In this document: piece by piece, positions 62,701 through 64,000 of the stretch | Numbering within the stretch: the stretch's first letter is position 1 | Layout: each line of letters opens with the position of its first letter | DNA from: Spartobacteria bacterium | Lineage (GTDB): Bacteria > Verrucomicrobiota > Verrucomicrobiia > Chthoniobacterales > Chthoniobacteraceae | Direction: 5' to 3' | NCBI GenBank assembly: GCA_021324395.1 | Contig: JAJPJG010000021.1 | Span: 1 to 64,000, forward strand | Length of the DNA stretch: 64,000 bases | Made by a program: the position numbers and the translations under genes | Notes under the pieces: model-generated | Told to the model about the DNA's origin: nothing | The model's database searches: none | The model's input: only the letters and a program-made list of their open reading frames with translations

Positions 62701-64000
62701 AAGGAACGGCCCGACCGAATTGCCCTGATAACTGAACAACGATGGCAGTGTGACGTGATGAGGCTGCGTAAAGCCCGAAAACTCATCAGGCAGGTCGAAT
62801 TTGCCGTTGTGATTCGTGTCAGTGAATTTGCTCAGGATAATCGAGACGCCACCATTCGCGCCACCATCGGCAGAGGCGACCGCAATATCCGGACGACCAT
62901 CTCCGTTGAAGTCGCCGACAGTGACTGCGGAGGGATTCACCGGCGCATTCAGAAAGGTCGGTTCGAGAGATTTGATCACGTTGCCGGATCCGTCCAAGGG
63001 AGGATTGCCTCCATTTGCATCCGTATAAAAACCGCCGAGTCCGTCTCCAAACATCACCACCAACTGATCCGGCTGCGAGTTTGTGTAAATCACGTCGCCA
63101 ATGCCGTCGCCGTTAAAGTCGATACCGGAGACGGTGCCGATGTTCTCGGTGGAGCCGGTCGTCGGATCGTGCATCGTTCCGGTCATGCTGAGGCCAACCG
63201 GGGTTTTAGCTTCCGGCGCTGTGAATTTACCAGTCGCGAGGCTCGCGCCATTTCCGCCTGCGGCGAACCCATTGCCGCCATTGCCGAGTTGGAGCGATAG
63301 TCCACCGAAGATATTCATCGTGCCGAGCACCGCGTTGCCGCCATTGCCGCCGCTGCCGGTAAGGCCCTGGCCGCCATCGCCGGAAACAATGTGCACCTGG
63401 CTAGTGATTGAGCCAAGATCGGAGAAATTGAGAATGGATCCCCCAGCACCGCCGGTTAGACCGCGTCCGCCATTTCCAGCAATGATGTCGTAGCCGCCGA
63501 CGTCGCCGTTAATACGAACGTTCGAAATGTTGCCACCGGCACCGCCGAATCCGCCATCACCGGCATGCAAAGTTCCGAGGCTGAAAAGGACCGAGCCCGT
63601 AACATCGCCGGGGCCATTTTGCGCGTGGACGCCGTTGATGTCTCCACCCGAAGTGCCCGTTAGCGGCACAAACAGGGAGAGATTACCCATGATGTCAAAA
63701 GTCTTCGAATCGGCGAGATTCAAGGTGTGCGAAACCGCGTGATTGGTGCCGAAGCTGAAAAATTCTCCCGATGCAGCAGTGCCGACGAGAATCGAACCGA
63801 TCTCTGGCTGCGAGTCGTAGTAAATATCGCCGCCGATATCGCCCGAGAATTTTGACGACTGGAGTCCTTTGCCCGCAATATCGATAATCACGCCGCCGGT
63901 CCCATCCGCGGTGCCAACGCCGCCGCCTGCAAGAATATTTCCAAAAATCGAATAGCTGCTCAGTGCAAGGTGATTGTTCACCGCCGCAGTGAGGTCATTG
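59701..64000 (-). CDS. Giant glycine-rich / FG-GAP repeat exoprotein, 5' end outside the window
   Basis: At least 1,432 residues are visible and the frame is open to the right edge. Counting from GTG 63981: 140-250 and about 790-1290 are glycine/asparagine-rich repeats of the form GGNGG-x-GGSI-x-NFSxL. Between them, about 280-760, lies an FG-GAP/VCBS beta-propeller-like part with Ca2+-type loops DFNGDG at 288, 357 and 440. I find no cysteine. The end (EIPGLPPGNRVVVPA) is not a PEP-CTERM signal or autotransporter barrel. It leads the minus-strand set with the four exporter genes and is their most likely cargo. A surface or matrix role is inferred. Signal sequence and total length cannot be seen. 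Confidence 0.85.
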   Translation of the reverse strand, partial: NDLTAAVNNHLALSSYSIFGNILAGGGVGTADGTGGVIIDIAGKGLQSSKFSGDIGGDIYYDSQPEIGSILVGTAASGEFFSFGTNHAVSHTLNLADSKTFDIMGNLSLFVPLTGTSGGDINGVHAQNGPGDVTGSVLFSLGTLHAGDGGFGGAGGNISNVRINGDVGGYDIIAGNGGRGLTGGAGGSILNFSDLGSITSQVHIVSGDGGQGLTGSGGNGGNAVLGTMNIFGGLSLQLGNGGNGFAAGGNGASLATGKFTAPEAKTPVGLSMTGTMHDPTTGSTENIGTVSGIDFNGDGIGDVIYTNSQPDQLVVMFGDGLGGFYTDANGGNPPLDGSGNVIKSLEPTFLNAPVNPSAVTVGDFNGDGRPDIAVASADGGANGGVSIILSKFTDTNHNGKFDLPDEFSGFTQPHHVTLPSLFSYQGNSVGPFLRSGAAITALAAGDFNGDGVTDLAVVADYTTPVTHVIEHTVVVLAGDPQVVGTADFGSGPLPVTPGTFFADFGTALAPQVPFFMLGVASAAPLLKATHLQTSDNHDVIVAARVGDDHLTIVDDYAQSPANPTPTATQLVATSIGLGDVDTNRAVGGDKISPTAAHVLDFTVLDLSSGANPSDGNADFAVLTSAPKNFLVILQGNGTGGAAVVSGTGDQAGIALVGGGSVGLSPNSDLRRIVTTDADGDGQMNDVAIYDISTLPTPPNVVELNLTNGTAFGNNGTFGGATVFAETPFPTVSLPKNNNIVAFDSYRPDLGDPTVFAYGNIDPTNTFPQPDWNFTSSNLSVLDFGELTNNGFFFNAGNGGNAVVGTGGNGGHFGGPLTITNGVVTPSLSFQFPLDVAFGGGNGIIITGGIGGNGFKSGGAGGGITGVEVTYSSASFYSSVQMIGGVGGNGIAGSGGNGGTISNNVIATGELFQGGNGGNGTFGGNGGSVIGNGVKGFYDTQDLVIAVHGGDGGGGIKSGGSGGSILNFSSLFIPLNGGESGSLDFSGGIGGNAVSGAGGHGGSVVNSSPSTVTNNLAGPISVIAGAGGKGFSGGGGGSITNFINKPTSQGIIPTIVTLISGDGGGGIGGNGGAGGDISSATADGKAFDSDLSQSLINRIIAGNGGDSFGANGGSGGNVNSVTSTATRGAAVAAAGAGGFGLLNGGLGGSVNSSEINASLPTGEKVLIVGGKGGDVYGFLANDQTDIVQVDRSFGGKAAVGGNGGSINSYLQRGSIATRVDLIAGNGGSTLNYGTSQDIAKDVHVGKGGSITNAQLEGSIGNIDPSVPIKAYNDTTGDYHVDITMATFIHQVALGATDPLDPAAIQGLTDANGNVGIIAGAAGRVKNDQPATPGINGSVNGLTTRNIMSMVAGGIDRIAAVQSASNINLTLLNGDKGTDKAPTNSFDYYDAQGNVVHSSTPSAVPLGGALIDGYIVTATEIPGLPPGNRVVVPA

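Overview
The window reads as a chromosomal segment of a moderately GC-rich, Gram-negative bacterium of the Verrucomicrobiota, most likely on the Chthoniobacterales/Spartobacteria side (inference). Three things point there: a PEP-CTERM protein built of autotransporter-type beta-strand repeats, a DGDG-x-PDWW / GTNPLDP C-terminal module on an exported amylase, and an S10-spc-alpha ribosomal cluster with no rpsN, rpmD, rpoA or rplQ. There is no insertion sequence, phage gene or CRISPR array.

Layout. 1-888: the end of a family 2 glycosyltransferase and a secreted SNase-like nuclease. 889-1595: a gene-free stretch filled by a 22-bp degenerate tandem array. 1596-8923: a giant exported TPR protein, an L,D-transpeptidase and a small secreted protein. 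9015-14381: tyrS, a GH15 glucoamylase/trehalase-like enzyme, a TlpA-like thioredoxin and a stand-alone 5'-3' exonuclease. 14501-14575: tRNA-Val(CAC). 14848-32637: one long plus-strand translation cluster running rpsL-rpsG-fusA-rpsJ ... secY-adk-map-infA-rpmJ-rpsM-rpsK-rpsD. An exported coiled-coil protein gene is wedged between rpsS and rplV, a strong intrinsic terminator lies between infA and rpmJ, and another closes the cluster.

32695-48001 is mostly minus strand: gluQ; a likely two-gene unit of a PEP-CTERM beta-strand-repeat protein and a 1,334-residue GH13 amylase; then a P1B-4-type metal ATPase, a possible small coupled ORF, purH and pdxJ; and a GT87-like membrane glycosyltransferase. 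48298-48690 holds a second degenerate tandem array, period 21 bp, just upstream of an FN3-domain protein gene. A NarL-type response regulator, a GH2 beta-galactosidase and an RRM protein follow.

52898-64000 is the most unusual block. It is a minus-strand set, transcribed right to left: a very large cysteine-free glycine-rich/FG-GAP protein (5' end outside the window), a GAF-GAF-TM-HlyD protein, a secreted HlyD adaptor, a PqqD-like/M50 protease/HlyD fusion, and a TolC-like outer-membrane channel. No ABC ATPase, RND pump or MFS pump is among them. I infer a dedicated export or surface-display machine in which the polytopic M50-HlyD protein takes the inner-membrane role and the giant repeat protein is the candidate cargo.

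Start codons were moved downstream of the longest frame where a signal peptide, family alignment or spacing argued for it. All family calls come from motif reading without database searches.
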